Shown: positions 7,564 through 16,171, numbered from the stretch's first letter. The stretch is DNA of 64,000 nt from CBDDEI01 sp965226775 (GCA_965226775.1 CBDDEI010000002.1:1550001-1614000); one strand, 5' to 3'. Program-made: numbers and translations. Notes: generated by a model from the sequence alone, not told the origin.

Positions 7564-8517
7564 CTAGGTCGCGTCTAGCGCGGCCGTTAGGGAACTCAGG
7601 TCCAGAGCTTCGTTTACCATACCAGCCGCTACGGGGAGCTTGGCTTGCTGATGGAAGCGCACTCGCTCCGGCAGCCCGTTCAACTGCTCCAGCACTGGAA
7701 TAGTAGGCTTCGGCACCTGCAACACCGCTACGCCAGCGTCCTCTGCCAGATTGATGATGAACGCCTGCGGGTGCCCTTCGCCTGTGAGCACAAGGCAACG
7801 CACCGGGTGGTTGAGCGCCCCGAGCTGAATGTCCGGGCGGTCGATGCGGCAGAATACTGCGGCGCCTGACCGTGGCGCAAAGAAATCATCCGTGGGGTCG
7901 GCCGCATTTGCACCCACTATAAGCGACTCGATCAGCCCGTCTTTGAGCTGCGCGCCTCCTAGGTAGGTGGCCTGGAGGTGGTCGGCAAGGTCGCCTACGC
8001 AGAAGCCCAGCAGTGTCCGGGACTCCGGCAACTGGCCTACCGCCACTACGCCCTCAGGCAGACCAGCCAGCTCTGCGGCCACTTTGTTCGCGGCGATGGG
8101 CCCTGATGGGACGCCGTTCACCACTACGCCCGTCCAGCGGCCCTGCTGTGAGGCGGCTAGAGCAACGGCCGTTGCAGCATCTAACTCCGCGGGATAGCCG
8201 ATGACATACAGAAGCGCCCCGTTTAACGCAGATGCAACTCCCGTCGCTTGCTCCACGCCACCCGACACCTCCACCAGCGCGATGTCTTTGCCGGCGTAAT
8301 CGGCCATTGTAGTGTCGCTAGTAATCTGGGTGGCGCTTAAGCGCTTGCTGGCAAGGGATAGCGCTGCGGCCAAGAAGTCTGCATCGCCGTCATCGGCATC
8401 GCTCACTTTAATGTAAGCGAGCTGCTTGCCACGCTCCAGCAATGTTTGGGCAAGCACCGCGGCTAAGGTAGTCTTGCCGGGCGCAACACCCAGACCGGCG
8501 ATAATCAGTGGTTTCAC
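7564..8517 (-). CDS. BioD-like P-loop NTPase with DRTGG domain (phosphotransacetylase-N-like)
   Basis: The 317-residue protein starts with a P-loop of the BioD/CobQ type (GLGVAPGKTTLAAVLAQ, 8-24), then follows the dethiobiotin-synthetase-like fold to about residue 190. The C-terminal half (about 205-310) looks like a DRTGG domain, the regulatory module found before phosphotransacetylase and in CBS-domain proteins. No catalytic acetyltransferase domain follows, so this is a stand-alone regulator-like form. A role in sensing nucleotide or acetyl-phosphate status is an inference. It is followed by neither pta nor ackA. Confidence 0.72.
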   Translation of the reverse strand: MKPLIIAGLGVAPGKTTLAAVLAQTLLERGKQLAYIKVSDADDGDADFLAAALSLASKRLSATQITSDTTMADYAGKDIALVEVSGGVEQATGVASALNGALLYVIGYPAELDAATAVALAASQQGRWTGVVVNGVPSGPIAANKVAAELAGLPEGVVAVGQLPESRTLLGFCVGDLADHLQATYLGGAQLKDGLIESLIVGANAADPTDDFFAPRSGAAVFCRIDRPDIQLGALNHPVRCLVLTGEGHPQAFIINLAEDAGVAVLQVPKPTIPVLEQLNGLPERVRFHQQAKLPVAAGMVNEALDLSSLTAALDAT

Positions 8518-8559
8518 GCTACGAGCATACTCCCAGCTCTGGAAAGATATTCACAAAGA

Positions 8560-8579
8560 AGCGGGGGCGTTCCCCCGCT
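8560..8579 (-). terminator. Probable rho-independent terminator after the XdhC gene
   Basis: An 8-bp GC-rich stem, AGCGGGGG with CCCCCGCT and a 4-base loop, lies 20 bases beyond the stop of the minus-strand XdhC gene. On that strand it is followed by TTCTTT. Confidence 0.75.
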
Positions 8580-8599
8580 GATGCTACTTAACACTGCCT

Positions 8600-8920
8600 T
8601 TACTTGGACGGGGGAAGCTGTGGTTCCACGTACACGTCCATGATACCACCACAGATCTTGTCCGGGCCGTCAATCGGGAGCGTAAGGTCAATAGTTACCA
8701 TTCGGGGACGGCCGTCCTGCATGGCCTCCATAGCTGCTGACCACACTTCGGCCTCGCCGCAGCCGCCGCCAACGGTGCCCTTAATCTCGCCCTCCGTGGT
8801 CACCAGCATCTTCGCGCTGGTCTTCCTAGGCGTCGAGCCGCGGGTCGCCACCACTGTTGCGATGGCAAAGGGTTGGCCTTCGTCCAAGCATTGCCGAATG
8901 TCTTTGTATAACTCAGCCAT
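8600..8920 (-). CDS. Stand-alone XdhC/CoxI N-terminal domain protein
   Basis: A 106-residue protein equal to the XdhC_CoxI domain: ATVVATRGSTPRKTSAKMLV, then the glycine-rich turn GTVGGGCGEAEVW, and a C-terminal CGGIMDVYVE. Full XdhC proteins insert the sulfurated molybdenum cofactor into xanthine dehydrogenase or CO dehydrogenase-like enzymes and carry a second Rossmann domain, which is absent here. No molybdenum hydroxylase gene lies in the window. The ATG at 8920 is preferred to a GTG four codons upstream because GGGTGGT precedes it at a suitable distance. Confidence 0.85.
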   Translation of the reverse strand: MAELYKDIRQCLDEGQPFAIATVVATRGSTPRKTSAKMLVTTEGEIKGTVGGGCGEAEVWSAAMEAMQDGRPRMVTIDLTLPIDGPDKICGGIMDVYVEPQLPPSK

Positions 8921-9101
8921 AAGATAGACCACCCTATACGGAAACTTTTTGCCTCGATCTCCTTTAGCATACAGAAGGGGCTACTGCATCTGCAAGCGCG
9001 AGGCCTCCTGAACTAGCAGCGTTAAACGTTGCTCAGAAACAGGGGTTATGTAACTTGCGTACAGTACTAGAGTTCTAATACGATGGAAAGAGAAGGCGTT
9101 G

Positions 9102-9839
9102 GTGATAACTGAGCAAGTCGAACGAGGAGCGGAGCGGGGACATCCCAGCTACGTATGGCGTTTCGGACAAGACCGTCGCCTGGACCTGGTTCGTTCCCAC
9201 GTACCATTGGAAGGCCGCACCATTCTGGACATCGGCTGCGGTGTAGGCGCCTACGTCCAGCAGTTCCGACGCTTCTCTCCCAACGTCTACGGCATTGATG
9301 TCGAACACGACCGTGTGGTCATCGGAAATAACGTTGCGCCCAATCTGGCGGTCGCCCGCGGCGAAAACCTCCCCTACAAGGACGCCACCTTCGACGTAGT
9401 GTTCCTCCACGAGGTGCTGGAGCACGTAGAGGACGACGCAGTCACCGTCCAGGAGGCGTGCAGGGTGCTGCGACCCGGTGGGCACATTGTCATCTTTGTT
9501 CCTAACAGACTCTACTTCTTTGAAACCCACGGCTTCTATCTAGGAAAGCGATTCATCTTCAAGCTGCTGCCGTTGATAAACTGGTTCCCGGACTTCATTC
9601 GGAACATCTTTGTTCCCCACGTGCGGGCCTACAGGTCAGGCCAGCTCAAAGGACTGGCTCGTGGCCTTCCATTCCGTGAGGTTGCACACACGTACGTGTA
9701 CCCCGGTTTCGATAACATAGTGGCAAGACACTCCAGGTTGGGCGCCCTCCTACGCTGGAGTTTCTATAGAGCAGAGCGATCGCCGTTGAAAATCTTCGGC
9801 CTCTCGCACTTTTTGGTCTGGCAAAAGGAATCGCTTTAG
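9102..9839 (+). CDS. Class I SAM-dependent methyltransferase
   Basis: The protein (about 245 residues) has the Rossmann methyltransferase core: motif I ILDIGCGVGAYVQQF, acidic motif II at the end of the second strand (VYGIDVEHDR), and motif IV/post-I NLPYKDATFDVVFLHEVLEHV, as in Methyltransf_11 enzymes. The C-terminal region is basic and aromatic. The substrate is unknown. The neighbour 6 bases downstream is a class A PBP, so a lipid or envelope precursor is a reasonable guess but only inference. GTG 9102 follows AGAAGG by 5 bases; TTG 9099 is an alternative. Confidence 0.85.
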   Translation: MITEQVERGAERGHPSYVWRFGQDRRLDLVRSHVPLEGRTILDIGCGVGAYVQQFRRFSPNVYGIDVEHDRVVIGNNVAPNLAVARGENLPYKDATFDVVFLHEVLEHVEDDAVTVQEACRVLRPGGHIVIFVPNRLYFFETHGFYLGKRFIFKLLPLINWFPDFIRNIFVPHVRAYRSGQLKGLARGLPFREVAHTYVYPGFDNIVARHSRLGALLRWSFYRAERSPLKIFGLSHFLVWQKESL

Positions 9840-9845
9840 AAACGT

Positions 9846-12338
9846 ATGGCTTCCCGCATCTATCACCTCCGCAGACGGCATCGCACGCCGCGCAAAAAGT
9901 CCGGCTTCATGAGCTTCCTCGCGAGCGTTGCAGGCACCTTTCTTGCCGTCATCCTTCTGGGCGGCCTATTAGTAGGAGGCATCGGGTTTGGCGTTTACGC
10001 CTACGTGGCGCAGGACCTCGTGCCCATCGAGACTATCGTCACCCGTGACGTAGCCCGCAGCACACAGATTCTGGACCGCAAGGGGCGGCTCCTCTACGAG
10101 ATCTTCGATCCCACGTTTGGGCGGCGCACCACCGTCCCGTTGCGCGAGATCTCGCCCTATCTCATCCAGGCCACCATCGCCACCGAGGACGCCTCCTTCT
10201 ATGAGAACTCCGGCATTAACTTCCGTGGCATCTTAAGAGCTGTCTATGACAATATCCGTGAAGGAGAAGTGGTTGGCGGCGGCAGTTCCATCACCCAGCA
10301 GTTGGTCAAGAACGTCTTTATCCCGGAGGAGGAGCGCAGCTCCCTTAGCGTTCTCCGCAAGTTAAGAGAAGCCATCCTCTCTATTGAGCTCACCCGGCGG
10401 TTCTCCAAAGACCAGATCCTGGAGTACTACCTGAATGAGAACAACTACGGCAACTTAAGCTACGGCATAGAAGCCGCAGCCCAGAGCTACTTCGGTAAGA
10501 CGGCGAGAGACCTGGACCTAGCAGAATCTTCACTCCTTGCCGGCATCCCCCAGGCGCCCGCCCGCTACTCGCCGCTGTTGAACCCAGGACCAGCGAAGGA
10601 GCGGCAGATAGCAGTGCTGGACATCATGGTGCGGCAGAACTTTGTGAGCAAAGCGGAGGCAGAGGCGGCAAAGACCCAGAAGCTAGAGTATGAGACCCCA
10701 ACATTCGATATCAAGGCGCCGCACTTTGTGATCTACATCCGTGAGCTGCTGGCGGAGCGGTACGGCGCTCGAGCGCTCTACCGTGACGGCCTGCAGGTGA
10801 CCACTAGCCTTGACCTGGATATGCAGGAGTTGGCCGAGAAGATATTGCGGGAGAACGTGGCGGTAACCAGCGAAACCATCAACGGCCACAACTCGGCCCT
10901 GGTAGCTATCGATCCGCGTTCAGGCGAGATCCTCACTATGGTAGGCAGCGTCAACTACTTCGACTCCTCCATTGATGGTCAGGTGAACCTGGCCACAGCG
11001 GAACGCCAGCCGGGCTCCTCCTTCAAACCCTTTACCTACGTCACCGCATTCTCGATGGGCTATTCGCCCTCTACTATGCTCCTAGACATTCCACTGACCA
11101 TAGACGACGGGATCAACGAACCCCACGAGGTACAGAACTTCGACGAGAAGCTGCATGGCCCTGTGTCCGTTCGGCAAGCGCTCTCTAACTCTATGAATAT
11201 CCCTGCGGTGAAAACCATCATGTTCACCAGCGTGAGGGCTGTTCTGGACACCGCCCATAAAATGGGCATCACCACATTGAACCGCCAGGGCTGGTACGGA
11301 CCGTCCCTCACCTTGGGCGCCGGTGAAGTAAAGCTGCTGGATATGACCTACGCGTACAGCGTCTTCGCAAACCGGGGTAAGATGGCCGGCGTCCCGGTGC
11401 TCCCGGAGAAACAGTTGCCAAACCATAGGACATTGGACCCTGTCGCAATCCTTAAGATTGAGGATATAAACGGCAACATAAAAGAGGAGTTTACGGTGGC
11501 CCAAGAGCGCCAGATAATCTCACCGGAATTGGCCTATCTCATCACGAACATTCTCTCCGACCGTGAGACGCGTGCGCCTGTCTTTGGCAACACTCTGGAT
11601 CTCCCCGACCTCCGACCAGCGGCTATCAAGACCGGCACTACAGAATTCCTCAGCGACTTCTGGCAGATGGGCTACACGCCGGATCTGGCCGTAGGCGTTT
11701 GGATGGGCAACTCTGACAACAGCGAGCTCACCGATGGCTTCAGTAGCACTACGGCAGGTCCTATCTGGAAAGAATTCGTAGCCACCGTCCTTGAGGGCAC
11801 GGCACACTCCGCCTTTGTGCGACCGCCTGGCATCGTTTCCGCCGAGGTCTGTGTACCCTCCGGCCTGCTCCCTACAGACAAGTGCGAAAAAACTAACACG
11901 GACATCTTTATTCAAGGCGCCATCCCTAGGGAAAGGGACAACCTCTACACCACTGTGAAGATAGACAAGGTTACGGGGCAACTCGCAGCGCCCAACACAC
12001 CGCCGGAAGAGATAGAAGAGAAGATCTTCTTAGTACTACCGGAGGAAGCGCGAGAGTGGGCGAAGGAGCACGAATTTGAGCAGCCGCCGGAAGAGGTCAG
12101 CGCTCGCCAGCCCACGCCCACGCCTACCCCAACCCCAACCCCCTCACCGACTCCAACGCCTTTCGGAGCTCCTCCGCCGTTCCGCGTTTTCCCAACACCT
12201 ACGCCAACGCCGGTAGGTGGACGTCTGCTCCCCAACCCATCTCCTACGCCGACGGCAACACCGAATGCTCTGGCGCCATCAACCCCGCCCGTAGCTGGGA
12301 CACCGACCCCTGAGCCTGGAGCAAGCGTTCCATCCTAG
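9846..12338 (+). CDS. Class A penicillin-binding protein (transglycosylase/transpeptidase)
   Basis: An 830-residue bifunctional peptidoglycan polymerase. Basic N-terminus, one membrane anchor (about 24-53), then a GT51 domain with catalytic Glu114 in ATEDASFYENSG, GGSSITQQLVKN (145-156) and the RFSKDQILEYYLN block. The transpeptidase domain shows SSFK (nucleophile Ser391), SMN (449-451) and KTGT (595-598). The residue after the F-x-x position is Asn rather than the commoner His. The tail from about 755 is a low-complexity PTPTPTP linker of the kind common in exported Chloroflexota proteins. It follows the methyltransferase by 6 bases and is probably in one operon with it. Confidence 0.95.
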   Translation: MASRIYHLRRRHRTPRKKSGFMSFLASVAGTFLAVILLGGLLVGGIGFGVYAYVAQDLVPIETIVTRDVARSTQILDRKGRLLYEIFDPTFGRRTTVPLREISPYLIQATIATEDASFYENSGINFRGILRAVYDNIREGEVVGGGSSITQQLVKNVFIPEEERSSLSVLRKLREAILSIELTRRFSKDQILEYYLNENNYGNLSYGIEAAAQSYFGKTARDLDLAESSLLAGIPQAPARYSPLLNPGPAKERQIAVLDIMVRQNFVSKAEAEAAKTQKLEYETPTFDIKAPHFVIYIRELLAERYGARALYRDGLQVTTSLDLDMQELAEKILRENVAVTSETINGHNSALVAIDPRSGEILTMVGSVNYFDSSIDGQVNLATAERQPGSSFKPFTYVTAFSMGYSPSTMLLDIPLTIDDGINEPHEVQNFDEKLHGPVSVRQALSNSMNIPAVKTIMFTSVRAVLDTAHKMGITTLNRQGWYGPSLTLGAGEVKLLDMTYAYSVFANRGKMAGVPVLPEKQLPNHRTLDPVAILKIEDINGNIKEEFTVAQERQIISPELAYLITNILSDRETRAPVFGNTLDLPDLRPAAIKTGTTEFLSDFWQMGYTPDLAVGVWMGNSDNSELTDGFSSTTAGPIWKEFVATVLEGTAHSAFVRPPGIVSAEVCVPSGLLPTDKCEKTNTDIFIQGAIPRERDNLYTTVKIDKVTGQLAAPNTPPEEIEEKIFLVLPEEAREWAKEHEFEQPPEEVSARQPTPTPTPTPTPSPTPTPFGAPPPFRVFPTPTPTPVGGRLLPNPSPTPTATPNALAPSTPPVAGTPTPEPGASVPS

Positions 12339-12369
12339 ATCGCGCCGTGTCTTACTCATTCCTAACCAA

Positions 12370-12963
12370 ATGACTGCCTCACGCGTTTGCTTTATTGGAG
12401 ATTCTTTCGTGAATGGCACAGGAGACCCGGAGTATCTAGGCTGGACCGGGCGACTATGCCAAATGGCACGCAGACGCGGTCACGATGTGACCTATTACAA
12501 TCTCGGAGTGCAGGGCGATAGCTCTCTTGATATCGCAAAGCGATGGCGGGAAGAGACGGCGCGGCGCCTTCCGGATGAGCCAGGCCACCTTGTATTCTCA
12601 TTCGGAACCAACGATGCCTACGTGGAAGACGGGACGCGGAAAATCCCCTTAGCAACCACCCTTACGGCGACTAGCCAAATCCTGGAAGAAGCCCAACAAG
12701 TGCACCAAGTGCTAATGGTCGGTCCACCGCCAATCTCTTACCAGGAGGAAAACGTACGGATAGAGGAGATATCTGAAAACCTGGGCAAGCTCTGCGCGCG
12801 GTTACAAATCCCCTATCTCGAGAGCTTTACCTCATTGGGGCGCAATAGCACATGGTTGGAACAAGTGGCATCGGGAGATGGTGATCATCCCCAAGCAGCA
12901 GGGTATGCGGCATGGGCCCAATTAGTTGATTCCTGGGATGCTTGGCGAGCCTGGGTGCCGTAG
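12370..12963 (+). CDS. SGNH/GDSL-family hydrolase
   Basis: A 197-residue alpha/beta/alpha hydrolase. Block I holds the nucleophile Ser12 in CFIGDSFVNGTG, a conserved Gly in the QGDSS turn, block III Asn81 in SFGTNDAY, and block V Asp/His in GDGDHPQAAGY. The family comprises esterases, lipases and acyl hydrolases. No signal peptide is seen, so it is likely cytoplasmic. The start lacks a clear ribosome binding site. It is the last gene of the PBP run, ending at a strong bidirectional hairpin shared with groEL1. Confidence 0.88.
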   Translation: MTASRVCFIGDSFVNGTGDPEYLGWTGRLCQMARRRGHDVTYYNLGVQGDSSLDIAKRWREETARRLPDEPGHLVFSFGTNDAYVEDGTRKIPLATTLTATSQILEEAQQVHQVLMVGPPPISYQEENVRIEEISENLGKLCARLQIPYLESFTSLGRNSTWLEQVASGDGDHPQAAGYAAWAQLVDSWDAWRAWVP

Positions 12964-12980
12964 GTCTTAAGTTAAAGGCA

Positions 12981-13012
12981 AGGGGCACGGCCAAATGGCC
13001 GTGCCCCTTTTT
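12981..13012. terminator. Bidirectional rho-independent terminator
   Basis: A 13-bp perfect stem, AGGGGCACGGCCA with TGGCCGTGCCCCT, closes a two-base gap and is followed by a T run on the plus strand. It lies between the convergent SGNH hydrolase and groEL1 and probably serves both. Confidence 0.9.
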
Positions 13013-13031
13013 ATGTTTTTGCTTAGGGTGA

Positions 13032-14690
13032 CTAGAAGCCGCCCATGCCGCCCATATCGCCCATATCGCCGCCGCCCTGAGGCATGGCAGCAGCGGGATG
13101 CTTCTCCGGCACGTCCGTCACCAGAGAATCGGTGGTCAGGACCAGCGCCGCCACGCTAGAAGCGTTCTCCAGCGCCGCCCGTGTCACCTTTGCAGGATCG
13201 ATGATGCCCTGCATCACTAGGTCACAGTACTTATCATTGAAGGCATCGTAGCCAACTTTGAGGTCGTTGTCTGCCCCCTTCTGCTGTCGGCGCACTTCCT
13301 CCACAACCACAGAACCCTCTTTGCCCGCGTTGTACGCAATGCGCTTAAGGGGCTCTTCCAGGGCCTTGCGGAGAATGGTGATGCCGGTGGCCTCGTCGCC
13401 CTCAAGCTTCACCGCATCCAAAGCAGATAAAGCGTTCACGTAGGTCACGCCGCCACCGGGGACAATACCCTCTTCCACCGCTGCACGAGTAGCAGACAGC
13501 GCGTCCTCTACCCGGTGCTTCTTCTCCTGAAGCTCAACTTCGGTAGCAGCGCCCACACGGATAACGGCAACGCCGCCGGCCATCTTGCCTAAGCGCTCCT
13601 GAAGCTTCTCACGGTCGTAATCAGAGGTGCTCTCATCCATCTGCTGCTTGATCGACTTCATGCGACCCTCGAGGTCCTCAGAGCTGCCGTGCCCCTCAAT
13701 GATGGTCGTCTCGTCCTTCGTGGCTACCATGCGCCGGGCTCGACCAAGCTCTTCTACATCCACGGACTCTAGGGTGCGGCCCATATCCTCGCTAATGAGG
13801 ACGCCGCCGGTCAGGATGCCGATGTCTTCCATCATGGCTTTGCGGCGGTCGCCGTAGCCGGGTGCCTTCACCGCCAGCACGTTAAGCGTGCCGCGCAGCT
13901 TATTCACTACCAGAGTGGCTAGCGCCTCGCCGTCCACATCCTCGGCAATAATGACCACGTTCTTGGTGACCTTGAGCACCTTCTCCAGCACCGGAAGGAT
14001 GTCAGAGATGGAGGAGATCTTCTTCTCATAGAGCAGGATGTAGGGATCATCTATGACCGATTCCATCCGCTCGGGGTTGGTCACTAGGTACGGGCTGATG
14101 TAGCCGCGGTCAAAGTTCATACCTTCAACGTATTCGGTCTCGTACTTGAGACCCTTGGACTCTTCGACGGTGATGACACCGTCCTTCCCCACTTTGTCCA
14201 TCACTTCAGCAATAAGGTCGCCAATTTCAGGGTCGGCGGCGGAAATGGAAGCTACCTGAGAAACCTGATCCTTCCCGGAAACGGGAGTGGATAGCTCCTT
14301 GATGCGCTCCACAATTGCCGCTACGCCCTTCTCAATGCCGCGCTTCACGGCCATGGGGTTGGCGCCCGCTGCAACATTGCGCATACCCTCGTGGATGATG
14401 GCCTGGGCCAAAACCGTTGCGGTGGTGGTGCCGTCGCCAGCGATATCGTTGGTCTTAGTAGCCACTTCCTTCACGAGCTGAGCGCCCATGTTCTCGAAGG
14501 GATCGTGCAGTTCAATCTCTTTGGCGATGGTCACGCCATCATTGGTGATAGTGGGAGCGCCCCACTTCTTATCCAAGACTACATTGCGGCCTTTGGGGCC
14601 CAGGGTAATCTTTACGGTGTCTGCCAGGGCATCAATGCCCCGCATAAGCGCTCTACGCGCATCTTCATCAAAGACAAGCTGTTTAGCCAT
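13032..14690 (-). CDS. groL: Chaperonin GroEL (copy 1), partner of groES
   Basis: A 552-residue 60-kDa chaperonin subunit, full length. The N-terminus (AKQLVFDEDARRALMRGIDA), the ATP-binding GPKGRNVVLDKKWG and GDGTTTATVLAQ, and the apical and equatorial blocks are all normal. The tail ends in a Gly-Met-rich repeat (GGGDMGDMGGMGGF) as in the canonical folding chaperonin. It is 23 bases downstream of groES under one CIRCE-controlled promoter. A second groEL at 57649-59277 has a His-rich tail instead. This copy is the likely housekeeping GroEL. Confidence 0.98.
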   Translation of the reverse strand: MAKQLVFDEDARRALMRGIDALADTVKITLGPKGRNVVLDKKWGAPTITNDGVTIAKEIELHDPFENMGAQLVKEVATKTNDIAGDGTTTATVLAQAIIHEGMRNVAAGANPMAVKRGIEKGVAAIVERIKELSTPVSGKDQVSQVASISAADPEIGDLIAEVMDKVGKDGVITVEESKGLKYETEYVEGMNFDRGYISPYLVTNPERMESVIDDPYILLYEKKISSISDILPVLEKVLKVTKNVVIIAEDVDGEALATLVVNKLRGTLNVLAVKAPGYGDRRKAMMEDIGILTGGVLISEDMGRTLESVDVEELGRARRMVATKDETTIIEGHGSSEDLEGRMKSIKQQMDESTSDYDREKLQERLGKMAGGVAVIRVGAATEVELQEKKHRVEDALSATRAAVEEGIVPGGGVTYVNALSALDAVKLEGDEATGITILRKALEEPLKRIAYNAGKEGSVVVEEVRRQQKGADNDLKVGYDAFNDKYCDLVMQGIIDPAKVTRAALENASSVAALVLTTDSLVTDVPEKHPAAAMPQGGGDMGDMGGMGGF

Positions 14691-14713
14691 TGATTCCCTT
14701 ACTCCTCAGTGCC

Positions 14714-15022
14714 CTAGCCGACTTTGGCCAGGATATCGGACTCACGAAGAATGAGGTACTCAATGTCCTCAATCTTGAGCTCAGTACCCGCGTACTTTGC
14801 GAAGATAACCTTGTCGCCCTTCGTGACGTCCAGCGCAATGCGCTTGCCGTCATCGCTCATGCGGCCAGGGCCGGCAGCAATGACTTCGCCCTCCTGGGGC
14901 TTCTCACGCGCCGTGTCCGGCAGGACAATGCCGCTTCGGGTGGTCTCTTCTCGCTCCAGGGGACGCACTACAATGCGGTCACTCATTGGAGTGATGTTAG
15001 AGGCCGTAATAGCCATAGTCAT
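14714..15022 (-). CDS. groS: Co-chaperonin GroES
   Basis: A 102-residue lid subunit of the chaperonin. The beta-barrel sequence (PMSDRIVVRPLEREETTRSG, then KVIFAKYAGTELKIEDIEYLILRE) is standard, including the mobile-loop region around residues 29-45. The N-terminus is about 12 residues longer than usual (TMAITASNITPM). The ATG at 15022 has a good ribosome binding site, GGAGG, so the extension may be real; an internal ATG four residues before the core (PMSDR) is the alternative. Confidence 0.96.
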   Translation of the reverse strand: MTMAITASNITPMSDRIVVRPLEREETTRSGIVLPDTAREKPQEGEVIAAGPGRMSDDGKRIALDVTKGDKVIFAKYAGTELKIEDIEYLILRESDILAKVG

Positions 15023-15046
15023 AGAAAACCTCCATAGATTTTTGTA

Positions 15047-15073
15047 TTAGCACTCTCACTAGTTGACTGCTAA
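15047..15073. promoter_or_regulatory. CIRCE operator for groES-groEL1 (HrcA site)
   Basis: TTAGCACTC, 9 bases, then GACTGCTAA. This matches the CIRCE consensus TTAGCACTC-N9-GAGTGCTAA with one mismatch in the right arm. It lies in the leader between the promoter and the groES ribosome binding site, the classical place for HrcA repression. hrcA itself is not in the window. Confidence 0.92.
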
Positions 15074-15128
15074 GGCCATAGCCCAAGAAAAGGCGGGCTA
15101 TACCCGCACTCAACTTGAAATCAAAATA

Positions 15129-15157
15129 ATCTTAGCTAGCCACAGAGGCATTGTCAA
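15129..15157 (-). promoter_or_regulatory. Promoter of groES-groEL1
   Basis: On the minus strand TTGACA (-35) and TAAGAT (-10) are separated by exactly 17 bases. Transcription would start near 15121, placing the CIRCE site within the first part of the leader. Confidence 0.8.
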
Positions 15158-15161
15158 GAGG

Positions 15162-15195
15162 AAATTAGCACTCCGAAGGAAAGAGTGCTAATTTA
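15162..15195. promoter_or_regulatory. Second CIRCE-like palindrome with 10-base spacer
   Basis: AAATTAGCACTC, 10 bases, then GAGTGCTAATTT. The 12-bp arms are perfect and contain both CIRCE half-sites without mismatch, but the spacer is 10 rather than 9. It lies just upstream of the groES -35 and upstream of the plus-strand small membrane gene, so it could serve either. Confidence 0.75.
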
Positions 15196-15257
15196 GAGAA
15201 GCCTGTACCGTAAGTATTGATCCGTCAACCGATACTGGTTGCTTACAGGAGTAGTTT

Positions 15258-15455
15258 ATGCACGAGAAGGCACGCATCATTGGAGCGCTCTGCCTTTTGG
15301 TGGGCAGCATCTGGATGGTCCAGGGCATGGGAATGCTGGTAGGCAGTCCCATGACCGGCCAGAGCTTCTGGGGATGGTCTGGCTTAGCCCTCGCCCTCGG
15401 CGGCGTAGGACTGCTGGTCTGGGAGAATCGCTCCTCACGCTCCCGGAAAGACTAA
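15258..15455 (+). CDS. Small two-helix membrane protein of unknown function
   Basis: A 65-residue protein with two predicted membrane helices (about 7-27 and 38-55) and a basic C-terminus (ENRSSRSRKD). No family recognised. The ribosome binding site AGGAGTAG lies 4 bases before the ATG, which supports translation. It diverges from groES, and the CIRCE-like palindrome at 15162-15195 lies about 60 bases before its start, so it may be heat-regulated. Confidence 0.65.
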   Translation: MHEKARIIGALCLLVGSIWMVQGMGMLVGSPMTGQSFWGWSGLALALGGVGLLVWENRSSRSRKD

Positions 15456-15589
15456 CCTGAACCGATACCACAATCCGTTGCCCCCGTTGACGCCATCCTG
15501 CTTGCCTTGCTACCCTCAGTCTCATAACAACTCCCGCCTGCTGCGTGCACAGCCCAGGCGTTGCTAGACCACACTAACCGGAGTTTGCC

Positions 15590-15817
15590 ATGCTTGGAGC
15601 CATTGAAGAGCTCTATCCAAGAGAGGAGTCCGGATGGATCCTCTCCGACGAAGGCATCCGTTTCTTCTTCCATAAATTCATGCTCATCCGCGTCAACTTC
15701 TCTGACTTGCAGGTCGGTACACGGGTGGAGTTCATGGCCAGCGCCCGCTCCTTTGATGAAGATGAGGTGGGTGAGGAGCGCCGCGCCGCCAACGTCAGGC
15801 TCGCGCAGCCGAGTTAG
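15590..15817 (+). CDS. Cold-shock-domain-like small protein
   Basis: A 75-residue OB-fold protein with the order of a cold-shock domain: GAIEELYPREESGWILSDEG, RFFFHKFML, then VGTRVEFMA. The RNP1-like aromatic cluster is only partly kept (FFFH in place of the F-x-F-H pattern), so it is a divergent relative of CspA. RNA or DNA binding is an inference. A GGAG precedes the ATG at a suitable distance. It lies just before the ileS promoter. Confidence 0.7.
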   Translation: MLGAIEELYPREESGWILSDEGIRFFFHKFMLIRVNFSDLQVGTRVEFMASARSFDEDEVGEERRAANVRLAQPS

Positions 15818-15830
15818 TCCCGCCCATCTC

Positions 15831-15860
15831 TTGACGACCCGTCCTCACGCCTGCTACGCT
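15831..15860 (+). promoter_or_regulatory. Promoter of the T-box-ileS unit
   Basis: TTGACG (-35), 18 bases, TACGCT (-10, preceded by TGC). The predicted start near 15867 is at the 5' edge of the T-box leader. Confidence 0.6.
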
Positions 15861-15867
15861 GAATATA

Positions 15868-16128
15868 CAAAGGCTTTGACGGAGACGAGTAGCCTGGCCA
15901 CGGTAGCCTCAGCGAGTCCGGTACGGTGCAAGCGGACGGCCACTCCCGAGCGAACATCCCTCCTGAGCCGCCAGCCGAACGCCGTGCGCGGCAAGTAGAC
16001 CTGGCCGGGTTTACCGCCCGTTATCCTGGCAGGGGCGTGTTAGCGCCTCTATAAGTGGTCCGCCATAGGCGGGCAAAAAGGGTGGTACCGCGGAGTCCCT
16101 CCGTCCCTTGCGGACGTGAGGGATTTTT
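15868..16128 (+). ncRNA. T-box leader of ileS with terminator/antiterminator
   Basis: The T-box motif AGGGTGGTACCGCGG (16079-16093), which pairs with the uncharged tRNA acceptor end, is perfect. It is followed by a terminator hairpin: TCCCTC with GAGGGA plus an inner CGTCC-GGACG stem, and a T run ending at 16128. Upstream are a Stem I-like region with GAGTAG at about 15887 and GAAC followed by ATC (15956-15958). ATC is a candidate isoleucine specifier codon, not proven by folding. Uncharged tRNA-Ile should favour the antiterminator and turn on ileS. Confidence 0.93.
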
Positions 16129-16147
16129 GTTTGCTCAGAAAGGCGCG

Positions 16148-16171
16148 GTCGTTCTGAGCGAGCAGAATGAC
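16148..16171. repeat. Minimal remnant of the dispersed palindrome between T-box and ileS
   Basis: GTCGTTCTGA and CAGAATGAC face each other across a few bases. These are only the outer arms of the genome's long palindrome, with the inner part missing. It lies after the T-box terminator and before the ileS ribosome binding site. Confidence 0.6.

Noticed and set aside
10180..10230. Asn in place of His in the PBP transglycosylase motif as a sign of an inactive enzyme
   Set aside because: The catalytic Glu114, GGSSITQQ and other blocks are intact, and I recall the Asn form in other Chloroflexota PBPs, so it is likely a lineage feature.
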